Under the pieces are notes generated by a model that saw only the letters and a program-made list of their open reading frames with translations, did not search any database and was not told the origin of the DNA. From Bacteroidales bacterium (GTDB taxonomy: Bacteria > Bacteroidota > Bacteroidia > Bacteroidales > UBA932), in the NCBI GenBank assembly GCA_017534745.1, contig JAFXVX010000005.1, positions 1 through 64,000 of the forward strand: DNA of 64,000 bases, in the 5' to 3' direction. A program made the position numbers and the translations under genes. Of this stretch, positions 16,261 through 24,503 are shown piece after piece. Numbering within the stretch: position 1 is the first letter of the stretch; the number at the start of each line of letters is the position of its first letter.

Positions 16261-17418
16261 ATGGTACAGATCTCTTTCTTCGGAGCCACCAACAGCGGCA
16301 AATCCACACTGGTCAACGCCATCGCGGGCCAGCAGGTCGCCCTTGTCAGCGACCGTCCCGGCACCACGACCGATCCTGTCCGCAAAAGGATTGAAATACC
16401 AGGAATTGGTCCAGTCCTGCTTGTGGACACCGCAGGCTATGGAGACGAAGGCGAACTCGGCGCCGAGCGTGAACGCCTCACCCGCGCTGTCATCGACAGC
16501 ACGGACGTTGCCGTCCTCCTCCTTTCCGGACACCCCGCAGACGCTCTCTGGCGCCAACTCCTCGAGGACGCCGACATCCCCGTCGTCCCTGTCATACCGA
16601 GGCCGCAGGCCGAGTGTATCTCCTTCGGTGACGGAGATTCTCTCGCTTCGCTCGGAATGACAGAAGGGGCGCTCGGAATGACAGAAGGGGCGCTCGGAAT
16701 GACAGAAGGGGCGAAGGAATCTCTCCTTCGCCGTATCGCCGCGGCCATCCCTTCAGAGGAAGAGCGCTTCCTCACCGGTGACCTCGTCCGGAAGGGCGAC
16801 ATTGTAGTGATGGTGATGCCGCAGGACAGCGAGGCGCCTAAAGGGCGCATCATCCTGCCGCAGGTGCAGGTGCTGAGGGAGCTGCTGGACCGCGGATGCG
16901 TCCCGGTCTGTTGCACACCGGAGACACTTCCGGAAGCGATGACAAAGAAGCCGGACCTTGTAATCACTGATTCACAGGTCTTTAAACAGGTGGACGCCGC
17001 CATCCTGGCGGACTGTCCCCTCACCTCGTTCTCCATACTTCTTGCTGCAGCCAAAGGCGACATCGACGTCTTCGTCGAAGGCGCAAAGGCCATCGACGGC
17101 CTTCGCCCCGGCGCCCGCGTCCTCATCGCGGAAGCCTGCACACACGTCCCGGACAACGAGGACATAGGCCGCGTGAAAATCCCTGCCCTGCTGCGGAAGA
17201 AGACCGGGGATATGCAGGTCGATGTAGCCGGGGGCAATGATTTCCCGGAGGATCTGTCGGGGTATGACCTGATAATCCACTGCGGAGCGTGCGTGGCCGG
17301 CAAAAGGCTGGTGCGCTCGCGCATAAAAAAGGCACTCCGCGCGGGAGTGCCAATCACAAATTACGGAATCGCCATTGCGGCGCTTCAGGGAATCCTGGGG
17401 AGGGTCTCCCTTCCCTAG
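16261..17418 (+). CDS. hydF: [FeFe]-hydrogenase maturation GTPase HydF with repeat insertion
   Basis: A 385-residue scaffold protein for H-cluster assembly. The G1 motif GATNSGKST is at 8-16 and G3 DTAGY at 56-60. The G4 motif NKxD, expected near residue 112, is missing: residues about 110-151 are the translation of a palindromic repeat plus three tandem copies of LGMTEGA. The dimerisation region (GDIVVMVMPQDSEAPKGR, ITDSQVF) and the cluster-binding domain (ACTH and HCGAC cysteines) are intact. The reading frame is unbroken. The stop codon overlaps the convergent hydC stop. GTP handling may be altered although the scaffold part looks functional. Confidence 0.9.
   Translation: MVQISFFGATNSGKSTLVNAIAGQQVALVSDRPGTTTDPVRKRIEIPGIGPVLLVDTAGYGDEGELGAERERLTRAVIDSTDVAVLLLSGHPADALWRQLLEDADIPVVPVIPRPQAECISFGDGDSLASLGMTEGALGMTEGALGMTEGAKESLLRRIAAAIPSEEERFLTGDLVRKGDIVVMVMPQDSEAPKGRIILPQVQVLRELLDRGCVPVCCTPETLPEAMTKKPDLVITDSQVFKQVDAAILADCPLTSFSILLAAAKGDIDVFVEGAKAIDGLRPGARVLIAEACTHVPDNEDIGRVKIPALLRKKTGDMQVDVAGGNDFPEDLSGYDLIIHCGACVAGKRLVRSRIKKALRAGVPITNYGIAIAALQGILGRVSLP
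16590..16713. repeat. Palindromic repeat and 21-bp tandem triplication inside hydF
   Basis: The arms 16590-16623 and 16633-16662 are imperfect inverted copies of a repeat ending in CTCGGAATGACA. The right arm runs into three exact copies of a 21-bp unit (16651-16671, 16672-16692, 16693-16713). Because 21 is a multiple of three, each copy adds seven residues without shifting frame. Related repeats occur at 53.1, 60.4, 61.8 and 62.5 kb. Confidence 0.9.
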
Positions 17419-17885
17419 TCCTCGAATTCCTCGACGATTTTCTTGATGTCTGAAGGGTTGAGACGGCCGAAGACCTTCTCACCTATCGTCGCAACCGGGG
17501 CGAGGCCGCAGGCGCCGACGCAGCGGAGGCAGTCAAGCGAGAACTTACCGTCCGGCGTGGTCTCGCCAACTTCGATGCCGAGCACCCTTTTGAACTCTTC
17601 CAGGACCTTATCCGAACCACGGACATAGCAGGCCGTACCGAGGCAGACCGACACGGGATATTTCCCCTTCGGCACCATCGAGAAGAAGGAATAGAACGTC
17701 ACGACTCCATACACTTTCTGGGCGGGAATGCCAAGGCAGCGGGCGATAACGCTCTGGACCTCCTCGGGCAGGTAGCCGAGGGTATTCTGGCATTCGTGGA
17801 GAACGGATATCAGTTCTCCGGGGTCGTTATTGAACTTTTTGCAGATGTCCTCAACTTTACGGAGGGCTTCACACGACACTTTCAT
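17415..17885 (-). CDS. hydC: Bifurcating [FeFe]-hydrogenase subunit HydC (NuoE-like)
   Basis: A 156-residue thioredoxin-like [2Fe-2S] protein of the NuoE family. The four cluster cysteines are in VCLGTACYVRG and LDCLRCVGACGLAPV near residues 82-130, and the start has the helical LISVLHECQNTLGYLPEEV segment. In trimeric HydABC hydrogenases this subunit passes electrons between the flavin subunit and HydA. It is the last gene of the hydB-hydA-hydC operon, separated from hydA by 2 bp, and its stop overlaps that of hydF on the other strand. Confidence 0.92.
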   Translation of the reverse strand: MKVSCEALRKVEDICKKFNNDPGELISVLHECQNTLGYLPEEVQSVIARCLGIPAQKVYGVVTFYSFFSMVPKGKYPVSVCLGTACYVRGSDKVLEEFKRVLGIEVGETTPDGKFSLDCLRCVGACGLAPVATIGEKVFGRLNPSDIKKIVEEFED

Positions 17886-17887
17886 AA

Positions 17888-19648
17888 CTACTTTTGCGCT
17901 TTGTTGAAATAATGGGTATGGAGAAGTTTCTCGGAGAGTTCGCCGAGCGGCTCGCCAAGGAAGACCTTGTAGAGCTGCTGGATGTCGGGGTTCTCGTGGC
18001 TCTTGCGGATGGGCTTACCCTCGTCCTCACGGTAGATAGCCTTTGAACGGGCCTTGAGGATCTCGACATTGCCGTGATGATAGGGCTGGCCGGCGCCGCC
18101 GATGCAGCCGCCGGGGCATGCCATCACCTCGACCACGTGGTAGTCGAGCTCCCCTGCCCTCAGCTTATCCATGAGGATACGGGCATTGCCGAGGGTGTGG
18201 GCGACGCAGACCTTGAGCGGGAAGCCCGCAAGGTCGATGGTCGCTTCCTTGATGCCGTCGAGACCGCGGACGTCCGTAAACTCAATACGAGGAAGGGTCT
18301 TGCCTGTGTAAACTTCATAGACGGTGCGGAGAGCCGCTTCCATCACGCCACCGGTCGCGCCGAAGATTGCGGCAGCGCCGGAGGACTCGCCCATAGGCGT
18401 GTCGAAATCGGTGTCGGGAAGGGACTTGAAGTCGATGTTAGAACGCTTGATGAGGCGGGCGAGCTCACGGGTGGAAAGCGAGTAATCGACATCGGGATTT
18501 CCATCAACAGAGAACTCGTCCCTCTCGCACTCGTATTTCTTTGCAAGACAAGGCATTATGGAAACAACGACGAGCTTCTCGCGAGGGATTCCCATCTTCT
18601 CAGCCCAGTAGGTCTTGGCGATGGCGCCGAACATCTGGGCAGGAGATTTTGCAGATGAAGGATACTCGAGGAGGTCCGGGTAGTTGTGCTCGAAGAAATT
18701 GACCCAGGCCGGGCAGCAGGAAGTCATAATGGGAAGTTTGACGCTCTTGTCGCCGCCAAGGAAAGCCTTGAGGCGGTGGAGAATCTCGGCTCCCTCTTCC
18801 ATAATGGTCAGGTCGGCTCCGAAGTCGGTGTCGAACACATAGTCGAAACCGAGGTACCTGAGCGAAGTCGCGAGCTTGCCGGTCACAATCGTGCCGGGCT
18901 CGAGGCCGAACTCCTCCCCGAGCGCGACGCGCACGGCGGGAGCGGGCTGGGCGACTACGATCTTGTCAGGATTGCAGAGGTCGTCGAGGAGCCTGTCGGT
19001 GTTGTCCCTCTCGGTGAGGGCGCCGGTCGGGCAGACGGCGACGCACTGGCCACAATAAGTGCAGTCCGTGTCCTTGAACATACGGTCGAAGGTCGGGGCA
19101 ATCGTCGTGTCGAAACCACGACGCACGGCACCGAGTACACCGACTGTCTGCACCTCACGGCACACCGTCTCGCAACGGCGGCAGAGGATGCACTTGTCCA
19201 TATTGCGGGTAATCGCGACGGTCTCTTCCTTCTTGCGCTCCGACTGCTCTCCCTTGTAGGTCATCCTCCTGATATTGAAACGGGTGACGAGCTTCTGGAG
19301 CTCGCAGTCATTGCACTTGGGGCAGGTCAGACAGTCATTGGGGTGATCCGACAGGATAAGCTCGGCAACCGTCTTGCGGGCACGCACGACGCGGGCCGAG
19401 TTGGTCCTGACCACCATCCCCTCCGTCACCATGGTCGCGCAGGAAGGGGCGAGGTTGCGCCTTCCCTCGACCTCGACGACGCAGATGCGGCAGGATGCCG
19501 GTGCATTCTTGACGCATGTGCCCTTGAGGTCCATATGGCAGAGGGCGGGGATATTGATGCCGATAGATGCAGCGGCATCGAGTACAGTAGTTCCTTTGGG
19601 CACGCTAACGGCCCTGTTGTCTATTGTAAGGGTAATCATATTGTCCAT
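17888..19648 (-). CDS. hydA: NAD-dependent electron-bifurcating [FeFe]-hydrogenase catalytic subunit HydA
   Basis: A 586-residue group A3-type enzyme. Domains in order: N-terminal [2Fe-2S] (IPALCHMD; NAPASCRICVVEV), His-Cys cluster (HPNDCLTCPKCNDCELQ), two [4Fe-4S] clusters (CILCRRCETVC; CTYCGQCVAVCPTG) and the H-cluster domain with motifs TSCCPAWVNF, MPCLAKKYECERDE and EVMACPGGCIGGAG, then a small-subunit tail. It makes or uses H2 together with NADH and ferredoxin in the cytoplasm. hydB lies 11 bp upstream and hydC 2 bp downstream; ATG 19639 is an alternative start. Confidence 0.95.
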   Translation of the reverse strand: MDNMITLTIDNRAVSVPKGTTVLDAAASIGINIPALCHMDLKGTCVKNAPASCRICVVEVEGRRNLAPSCATMVTEGMVVRTNSARVVRARKTVAELILSDHPNDCLTCPKCNDCELQKLVTRFNIRRMTYKGEQSERKKEETVAITRNMDKCILCRRCETVCREVQTVGVLGAVRRGFDTTIAPTFDRMFKDTDCTYCGQCVAVCPTGALTERDNTDRLLDDLCNPDKIVVAQPAPAVRVALGEEFGLEPGTIVTGKLATSLRYLGFDYVFDTDFGADLTIMEEGAEILHRLKAFLGGDKSVKLPIMTSCCPAWVNFFEHNYPDLLEYPSSAKSPAQMFGAIAKTYWAEKMGIPREKLVVVSIMPCLAKKYECERDEFSVDGNPDVDYSLSTRELARLIKRSNIDFKSLPDTDFDTPMGESSGAAAIFGATGGVMEAALRTVYEVYTGKTLPRIEFTDVRGLDGIKEATIDLAGFPLKVCVAHTLGNARILMDKLRAGELDYHVVEVMACPGGCIGGAGQPYHHGNVEILKARSKAIYREDEGKPIRKSHENPDIQQLYKVFLGEPLGELSEKLLHTHYFNKAQK

Positions 19649-19659
19649 AGCGTGCAGAA

Positions 19660-21564
19660 TTAAATAACGTTGATGGCACCGAACTTACAACGCGAGATGC
19701 ACATACCGCATCTGATGCACTTTTCGGGATTGATGACGAACGGCTTGCGGACTTCTCCGACGATCGCCTCGGCGGGGCAGCCTCGCGCACACGCGCTGCA
19801 GCCCTTGCAGAGAGACGGGTCGATGGAGTAAGTGAGCAGGGACTTGCACTTGTGGGCTCGACAGACGTGATCCTTGACGTGCTCCTCGTACTCGTCGCGG
19901 AAATTGGCCATTGTCGAGAGTACAGGGTTCGGGGAGGTCTGGCCGAGACCGCAGAGGGCAGTGTCCTTGATAACCTTCGCAAGGTTCTCGAGGGTGTCGA
20001 GGTCTTCCATAGTTCCTCTGCCCTGGGTAATCTTGTCCAGGATCTCAAGCATCCGCTTGTTTCCGATACGGCAGGGGGTGCATTTTCCGCAGGACTCGCC
20101 CACCGTGAACTCCAGGAAGAACTTGGCCACGGAGACCATGCAGTCATCTTCATCCATCACGATCATACCGCCGGAACCCATCATTGAGCCCGCTGCAGCG
20201 AGGGATTCGTAATCGATGGGAATATCAAGGTGCTTTTCGGTCAGGCAGCCGCCGGAAGGACCGCCGGTCTGGACGGCCTTGAATTTCTTGCCGTTCTTGA
20301 CTCCGCCGCCGATGTCGTAGATAATCTCACGGAGGGTCGTGCCCATGGGGACCTCGATGAGGCCCACGTTGTTGATCTTGCCGGCAAGGGCGAAGACTTT
20401 GGTGCCCTTGGACTTTTCAGTGCCTATGGAAGCGAACCACTGGGGGCCTTTCGTCAGGATAATCGGCACATTGGCAAGGGTCTCGACGTTGTTGACGTTG
20501 GTCGGCTTGCCGAAATAACCGGCCTCAGCGGGGAACGGGGGCTTGAGCGTGGGCTCGCCGCGCTTTCCTTCCATGGAATGGATGAGGGCGGTCTCCTCAC
20601 CGCAGACGAACGCGCCGGCGCCGTAACGGATCTGGATATCGAAATCGAAGCCGCTTCCGAGAATATTCTTGCCGAGGAGGCCGTATTCACGGGCCTGGGC
20701 GATGGCGACCTGCAGGCGGTGGACTGCGAGAGGATACTCAGCACGGATATAGATGAGCCCGTGGTGGGCGTTGATGCAGTAGCCGCAGATCATCATCGCT
20801 TCAAGAACGGAGTTGGGGTCGCCTTCCATGATGGAACGGTCCATGAAGGCGCCGGGGTCTCCCTCGTCAGCGTTGCAGACGACGTATTTATCCGGAGCGT
20901 CGAACTTGCGGGCGATCTCCCACTTCACACCGGTGGGGAAACCGGCGCCGCCGCGGCCGCGGAGCCCGGAGGCCTTGATGTCGGCGAGGACGTCGAGGCT
21001 GTCGCGGGAGAGACTGTCGGCGAGGGCCTTGTAGCCGTCGCGGGCGATGTACTCGCGTATGTCTTCAGGATTGATGAAACCGCAGTTGCGCAGCGCTATG
21101 CGGAGCTGCTTGCGGTAGAAATTCATGTGCTTGGAGTCGCTGATGTGCTCCCCGGTCACAGGGTCCTGGTAGAGGAGGCGCTCCACTTTTGCTCCGGCGA
21201 TGATGTGCGAGGTGACTATCTCCTCGACGTCGGAGGGACGGACTGCGGTGTAGAAAGTGTTGTCCGGGATAATCTTCACGATGGGGCCCTTCTCGCAGAA
21301 CCCGAAGCAGCCGGGGACCACTACATCGACCTTGTCGGCGATGCCGTGGGCCTCGAGCGCGGCGTGGAAATTATCGACAATCTTTGCACTTTCGGAGGCT
21401 TTGCAACCGGTACCGCCGCAGCAGAGTATCTGCATGTGCGGCGTCCCCTTCTCCAGTCCCGCGGCTTCCGCGGAGCTTTCCTTGTTGCTCCCCTCTCTGA
21501 TACACAGGGCTTTAGCGGCTTCCTGTCGTATGCTTTCAAGAGCTTCAGGTGATTTAATGATCAT
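19660..21564 (-). CDS. hydB: Bifurcating [FeFe]-hydrogenase flavin subunit HydB (NuoF-like)
   Basis: A 634-residue protein. The N-terminal about 110 residues form a [2Fe-2S] thioredoxin-like domain (LCCGGTGCKASES, VPGCFGFC), followed by the NuoF core with FMN/NAD motifs (RGRGGAGFPTGVKWE, CNADEGDPGAFMDR) and the [4Fe-4S] motif ESCGKCTPCRIG. The C-terminal ferredoxin domain has CKGCSACARGCP and CIRCGMCISRCK. HydB is where NADH oxidation is coupled to ferredoxin in the trimeric complex. It heads the hydBAC operon; a variant -7 box TATATTCG lies at 21595-21602 on the minus strand, about 30 bp before the start. Confidence 0.95.
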   Translation of the reverse strand: MIIKSPEALESIRQEAAKALCIREGSNKESSAEAAGLEKGTPHMQILCCGGTGCKASESAKIVDNFHAALEAHGIADKVDVVVPGCFGFCEKGPIVKIIPDNTFYTAVRPSDVEEIVTSHIIAGAKVERLLYQDPVTGEHISDSKHMNFYRKQLRIALRNCGFINPEDIREYIARDGYKALADSLSRDSLDVLADIKASGLRGRGGAGFPTGVKWEIARKFDAPDKYVVCNADEGDPGAFMDRSIMEGDPNSVLEAMMICGYCINAHHGLIYIRAEYPLAVHRLQVAIAQAREYGLLGKNILGSGFDFDIQIRYGAGAFVCGEETALIHSMEGKRGEPTLKPPFPAEAGYFGKPTNVNNVETLANVPIILTKGPQWFASIGTEKSKGTKVFALAGKINNVGLIEVPMGTTLREIIYDIGGGVKNGKKFKAVQTGGPSGGCLTEKHLDIPIDYESLAAAGSMMGSGGMIVMDEDDCMVSVAKFFLEFTVGESCGKCTPCRIGNKRMLEILDKITQGRGTMEDLDTLENLAKVIKDTALCGLGQTSPNPVLSTMANFRDEYEEHVKDHVCRAHKCKSLLTYSIDPSLCKGCSACARGCPAEAIVGEVRKPFVINPEKCIRCGMCISRCKFGAINVI

Positions 21565-21656
21565 TAGTAAAGTGGTTTGAATAATTTCAATCTGCGAATA
21601 TAGTAATTTTATTCGTTATATTTTCGAAGAAAATCCATTATTTACGGAAATTACTG

Positions 21657-21664
21657 TATATTTG
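21657..21664 (+). promoter_or_regulatory. Promoter -7 box TATATTTG
   Basis: Exact TAnnTTTG match 17 bp before the phosphatase start at 21682, in the AT-rich region shared with the divergent hydB gene. Confidence 0.65.
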
Positions 21665-21681
21665 GCAGTTATTTTCAAGGT

Positions 21682-23355
21682 ATGCGGAACATCAGAGAAA
21701 AAGCGGCCAGATCAGTCAAAGGGATTTCTATCCGTGGCGGCCTGTTGGTTATTTTCGTTGCGGCAGCGACACTTGCCGTCACCACATTTCTCCAGATCTA
21801 CTACGCCAACAAAGGCATACGGCAGGAAGCCTCCCAGCACGCGGCAAGCGAGCTGAGCGAAGCCCGGGCGCAGATCATGGACATCGTAAACCAGGCTGAG
21901 GCTGCGGTACGCAACAATATCTGGATTTCAAGGATATGTCTCAATACACCCGACACCCTTGCCAGGATTCCTGCGCTGGTTGTCCAGGGTAACCCCGTCG
22001 TGACTGGCTCAACAGTCGCCCTTGTGCCCGGCTACAACAAAAGATTCCCGCTGTTTTCCCCGTATGTCGTCAGGGACACCACCCTGGCTGAGGGTATCCG
22101 CTCTCTCTCCCTTGCCACCGCCGAGTACGACTATCCTTCCCAGGAGTGGTTCTACGTGTCCCTGACCGACCCTGACGGCTACTGGTCCGAGCCCTACTTC
22201 GACGAGGGCGGAGGCGATCTGCTCATGACCACTTTCTCCTTCCCTGTCACAGATGACAAAGGAGATGTCGCCGCTATTCTCACTGCCGACATTTCACTGG
22301 AGTGGCTGACAAACGTCGTGAGCATGATGCAATTCTACCCCAACGCCGTCAGCACCATCGTAAGCCGCGCCGGAAACACTCTTGTGACGGCAGGGACTCC
22401 TTCGGACAAGAAAGACAAGTGCCAGACCTACACCGAAGAAGTGGACCGCACAGGCTGGTCCCTGTCCATTACCATACCGGAAGAAGACCTCCTTGCCGAT
22501 GTACGAAAGGTTGGAATCGCCGTGACAGTGTTCTCACTCCTGGGTCTGCTGATGCTCGCAGTCATCCTGAGGATAGTTACCCAGAGCCTCCACAATTATC
22601 AGAAGACCAACGAGCAGAAAGAGCGTATGCAGAGCGAGCTGCGCATCGGCCACGACATCCAGATGTCTATGGTTCCCAAGACCTTCCCTCCCTTCCCCGA
22701 GCGGCATGACCTTGATTTTGCGGCTTCCATAGTCCCCGCAAAGGAAGTCGGCGGAGACCTCTACGACTACTATATCCGTGACAATAAGTTGTTCTTCTGC
22801 ATCGGCGACGTTTCCGGCAAGGGAGTGCCGGCTTCGCTGGTGATGACCGTGACCTGCACCCTTTTCCGTGCGGTATCCTCCCACGAATCCTCCCCTGCCC
22901 GAATTGTCTTTTCAATGAACAATTCCCTGTCCAGGAACAACGAGAACAACATGTTCGTCACATTCTTCCTCGGCGTGCTGGACCTTGAATCGGGAGAACT
23001 TCGCTACTGCAATGCCGGTCACAACGCCCCCCTGATTCTCACCAATGTCATCAGCAATCTCCAAGTTCTGCCCAACCTGCCTCTGGGTTTAATGCAGGGA
23101 TTTGAATTCCAGGAGCAGAGCGTTGTCATGCACCACGACGACGCCCTCTTCCTCTACACCGACGGTCTCACCGAGGCCGAAAACGCCTCGGCGGAACTAT
23201 TCGGGGAAGAAAGGATGGAAAAAGTCCTCCACACGCGCCGCAGTTCATTCGACCATCTCAAGGCGATGCAGGAAGCGGTCAACGAATTCGTCGGCGACGC
23301 TCCTCAGAGCGACGACCTCACGATGCTGTTTATCCACTATCTTCCTGAAGCCTGA
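21682..23355 (+). CDS. Membrane sensor with SpoIIE/RsbU-type PP2C phosphatase domain
   Basis: A 557-residue protein with a membrane segment at about 17-38, an extracytoplasmic Cache-like sensing domain (about 40-270, with QEWFYVSLTDPDGYWSEPY), a second membrane segment near 275-297 and a C-terminal SpoIIE phosphatase domain. That domain shows DLDFAASIVPAKEVGGDLYD, CIGDVSGKGVPASLVM and LFLYTDGLTEAEN, with the metal-binding aspartates. Such proteins dephosphorylate anti-sigma-factor antagonists in response to an external signal. No antagonist or anti-sigma gene is adjacent. Its end overlaps the convergent hydrolase gene by 19 bp. It is divergent from hydB. Confidence 0.88.
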   Translation: MRNIREKAARSVKGISIRGGLLVIFVAAATLAVTTFLQIYYANKGIRQEASQHAASELSEARAQIMDIVNQAEAAVRNNIWISRICLNTPDTLARIPALVVQGNPVVTGSTVALVPGYNKRFPLFSPYVVRDTTLAEGIRSLSLATAEYDYPSQEWFYVSLTDPDGYWSEPYFDEGGGDLLMTTFSFPVTDDKGDVAAILTADISLEWLTNVVSMMQFYPNAVSTIVSRAGNTLVTAGTPSDKKDKCQTYTEEVDRTGWSLSITIPEEDLLADVRKVGIAVTVFSLLGLLMLAVILRIVTQSLHNYQKTNEQKERMQSELRIGHDIQMSMVPKTFPPFPERHDLDFAASIVPAKEVGGDLYDYYIRDNKLFFCIGDVSGKGVPASLVMTVTCTLFRAVSSHESSPARIVFSMNNSLSRNNENNMFVTFFLGVLDLESGELRYCNAGHNAPLILTNVISNLQVLPNLPLGLMQGFEFQEQSVVMHHDDALFLYTDGLTEAENASAELFGEERMEKVLHTRRSSFDHLKAMQEAVNEFVGDAPQSDDLTMLFIHYLPEA

Positions 23356-24005
23356 CACAGGGCTGCCGGGACGTCAGTCAGACACTCCGAAGCGGCCATC
23401 CGCTGCGGGTTGGTGCCGGGAAGTCCCTGCGGGACGTCCATTCCGAGAAGGCCGAAGAGCCACTCCCAGTAGGGCGGCATAGTGCCGTCAGGAGCGGCGA
23501 AGTTCATCGGTTCGCTCCCAAAGACTTCGTTACCTTCAGCGTCCAGATAACTCCTCTGGACCAGCTCCGAGCAGTAAAGCTCTTCATTATCAGGAAGAAA
23601 ACAGGTGTCGTACGCCCTGCCGCAGAAGGTCTTCGCCCTCTCAACGGCAGCGTCGGCATCCACGCCATTTACCCTTTTTATTATAAACTCCGGATATGAG
23701 CCGTCATTGAGAGTAAAGTCAGTAAGGAAGGTGTCCAGCGGATGCCTGTCCACGCCATGACGGATGGTAGCGTCTATGACCCATACGCTGTCCGCCTCCA
23801 CTTCTGCTATCGCGACGTGGATAATATTGAGGTCTCCCTCCCCCGTCGCGGCCGATATTGCGGCGTCCATCGAATCCCCTTCCGCGTCGTAATCCAGCGG
23901 AATGCCGACGAATATCAGATCCCCGTTACGAAGCCCGTCGGCGCCCTTCCGGCAACCGGCGAAAACGGCAAGCGCAGCCGCCACAATGGCAATAATCTTT
24001 TTCAT
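23337..24005 (-). CDS. YiiX-like NlpC/P60-fold lipoprotein hydrolase
   Basis: A 222-residue protein with a lipoprotein signal (MKKIIAIVAAALAVFAGC). The catalytic elements of the permuted NlpC/P60 (YiiX/YebB) family are visible: GDLIFVGIP near residue 28, His in NIIHVAIAE and Cys in ELYCSELVQRSY. Related Bacteroidetes proteins are thought to cleave amide or thioester bonds in the envelope; the substrate here is unknown. It stands alone, with its 3' end overlapping the SpoIIE-type gene, and is divergent from dut. Confidence 0.8.
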   Translation of the reverse strand: MKKIIAIVAAALAVFAGCRKGADGLRNGDLIFVGIPLDYDAEGDSMDAAISAATGEGDLNIIHVAIAEVEADSVWVIDATIRHGVDRHPLDTFLTDFTLNDGSYPEFIIKRVNGVDADAAVERAKTFCGRAYDTCFLPDNEELYCSELVQRSYLDAEGNEVFGSEPMNFAAPDGTMPPYWEWLFGLLGMDVPQGLPGTNPQRMAASECLTDVPAALCQASGR

Positions 24006-24039
24006 GCCGCGAAATTAGTCATTTCCCACCAAAAATACA

Positions 24040-24047
24040 TACCTTTG
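24040..24047 (+). promoter_or_regulatory. Promoter -7 box TACCTTTG
   Basis: TAnnTTTG match 21 bp before the dut start at 24069. Confidence 0.6.
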
Positions 24048-24068
24048 TAAACGATATAAGACACACCG

Positions 24069-24503
24069 ATGAAAGTAAAAATCGTCAACTCCTCTCCTTT
24101 TGATGTCCCTTTTTATGCGACCGAGCAGTCGGCCGGCATGGACCTCAAGGCGTCGATCGATGCCCCCATTACACTCAAACCGCTTGAAAGGGCCCTGGTC
24201 CCGACCGGACTGCGGATAGCCCTCCCGGACGGGTTTCAGGCAGAAATCCGCCCCCGTAGCGGCCTCGCTGCAAAGCACGGCATCACCGTCCTCAACACCC
24301 CGGGGACCATCGACGCCGACTACAGGGGCGAGATAAAGGTCATTCTCGTCAACCTCTCCGACACTCCCTTCGAGGTTGTCCCCGGCGAGAGGATTGCCCA
24401 GATGGTCATTATGCGTTATGAAAGGGTTGAATGGGAGCCTTGCGAGAGTCTCGACGAGACCTCCCGCGGCGAAGGCGGATTCGGAAGCACTGGACGGAAA
24501 TGA
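24069..24503 (+). CDS. dut: dUTP diphosphatase
   Basis: A 144-residue trimeric-type dUTPase with the conserved motifs in order: SAGMDLKAS (motif 1, residue about 20), [12 protein letters not shown] (motif 2), [17 protein letters not shown] (motif 3), GERIAQMVI (motif 4) and the C-terminal [10 protein letters not shown] (motif 5). It hydrolyses dUTP to dUMP, keeping uracil out of DNA and feeding thymidylate synthesis. The stop overlaps the murF start as ATGA, so the two are translationally coupled. Confidence 0.96.
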   Translation: MKVKIVNSSPFDVPFYATEQSAGMDLKASIDAPITLKPLERALVPTGLRIALPDGFQAEIRPRSGLAAKHGITVLNTPGTIDADYRGEIKVILVNLSDTPFEVVPGERIAQMVIMRYERVEWEPCESLDETSRGEGGFGSTGRK

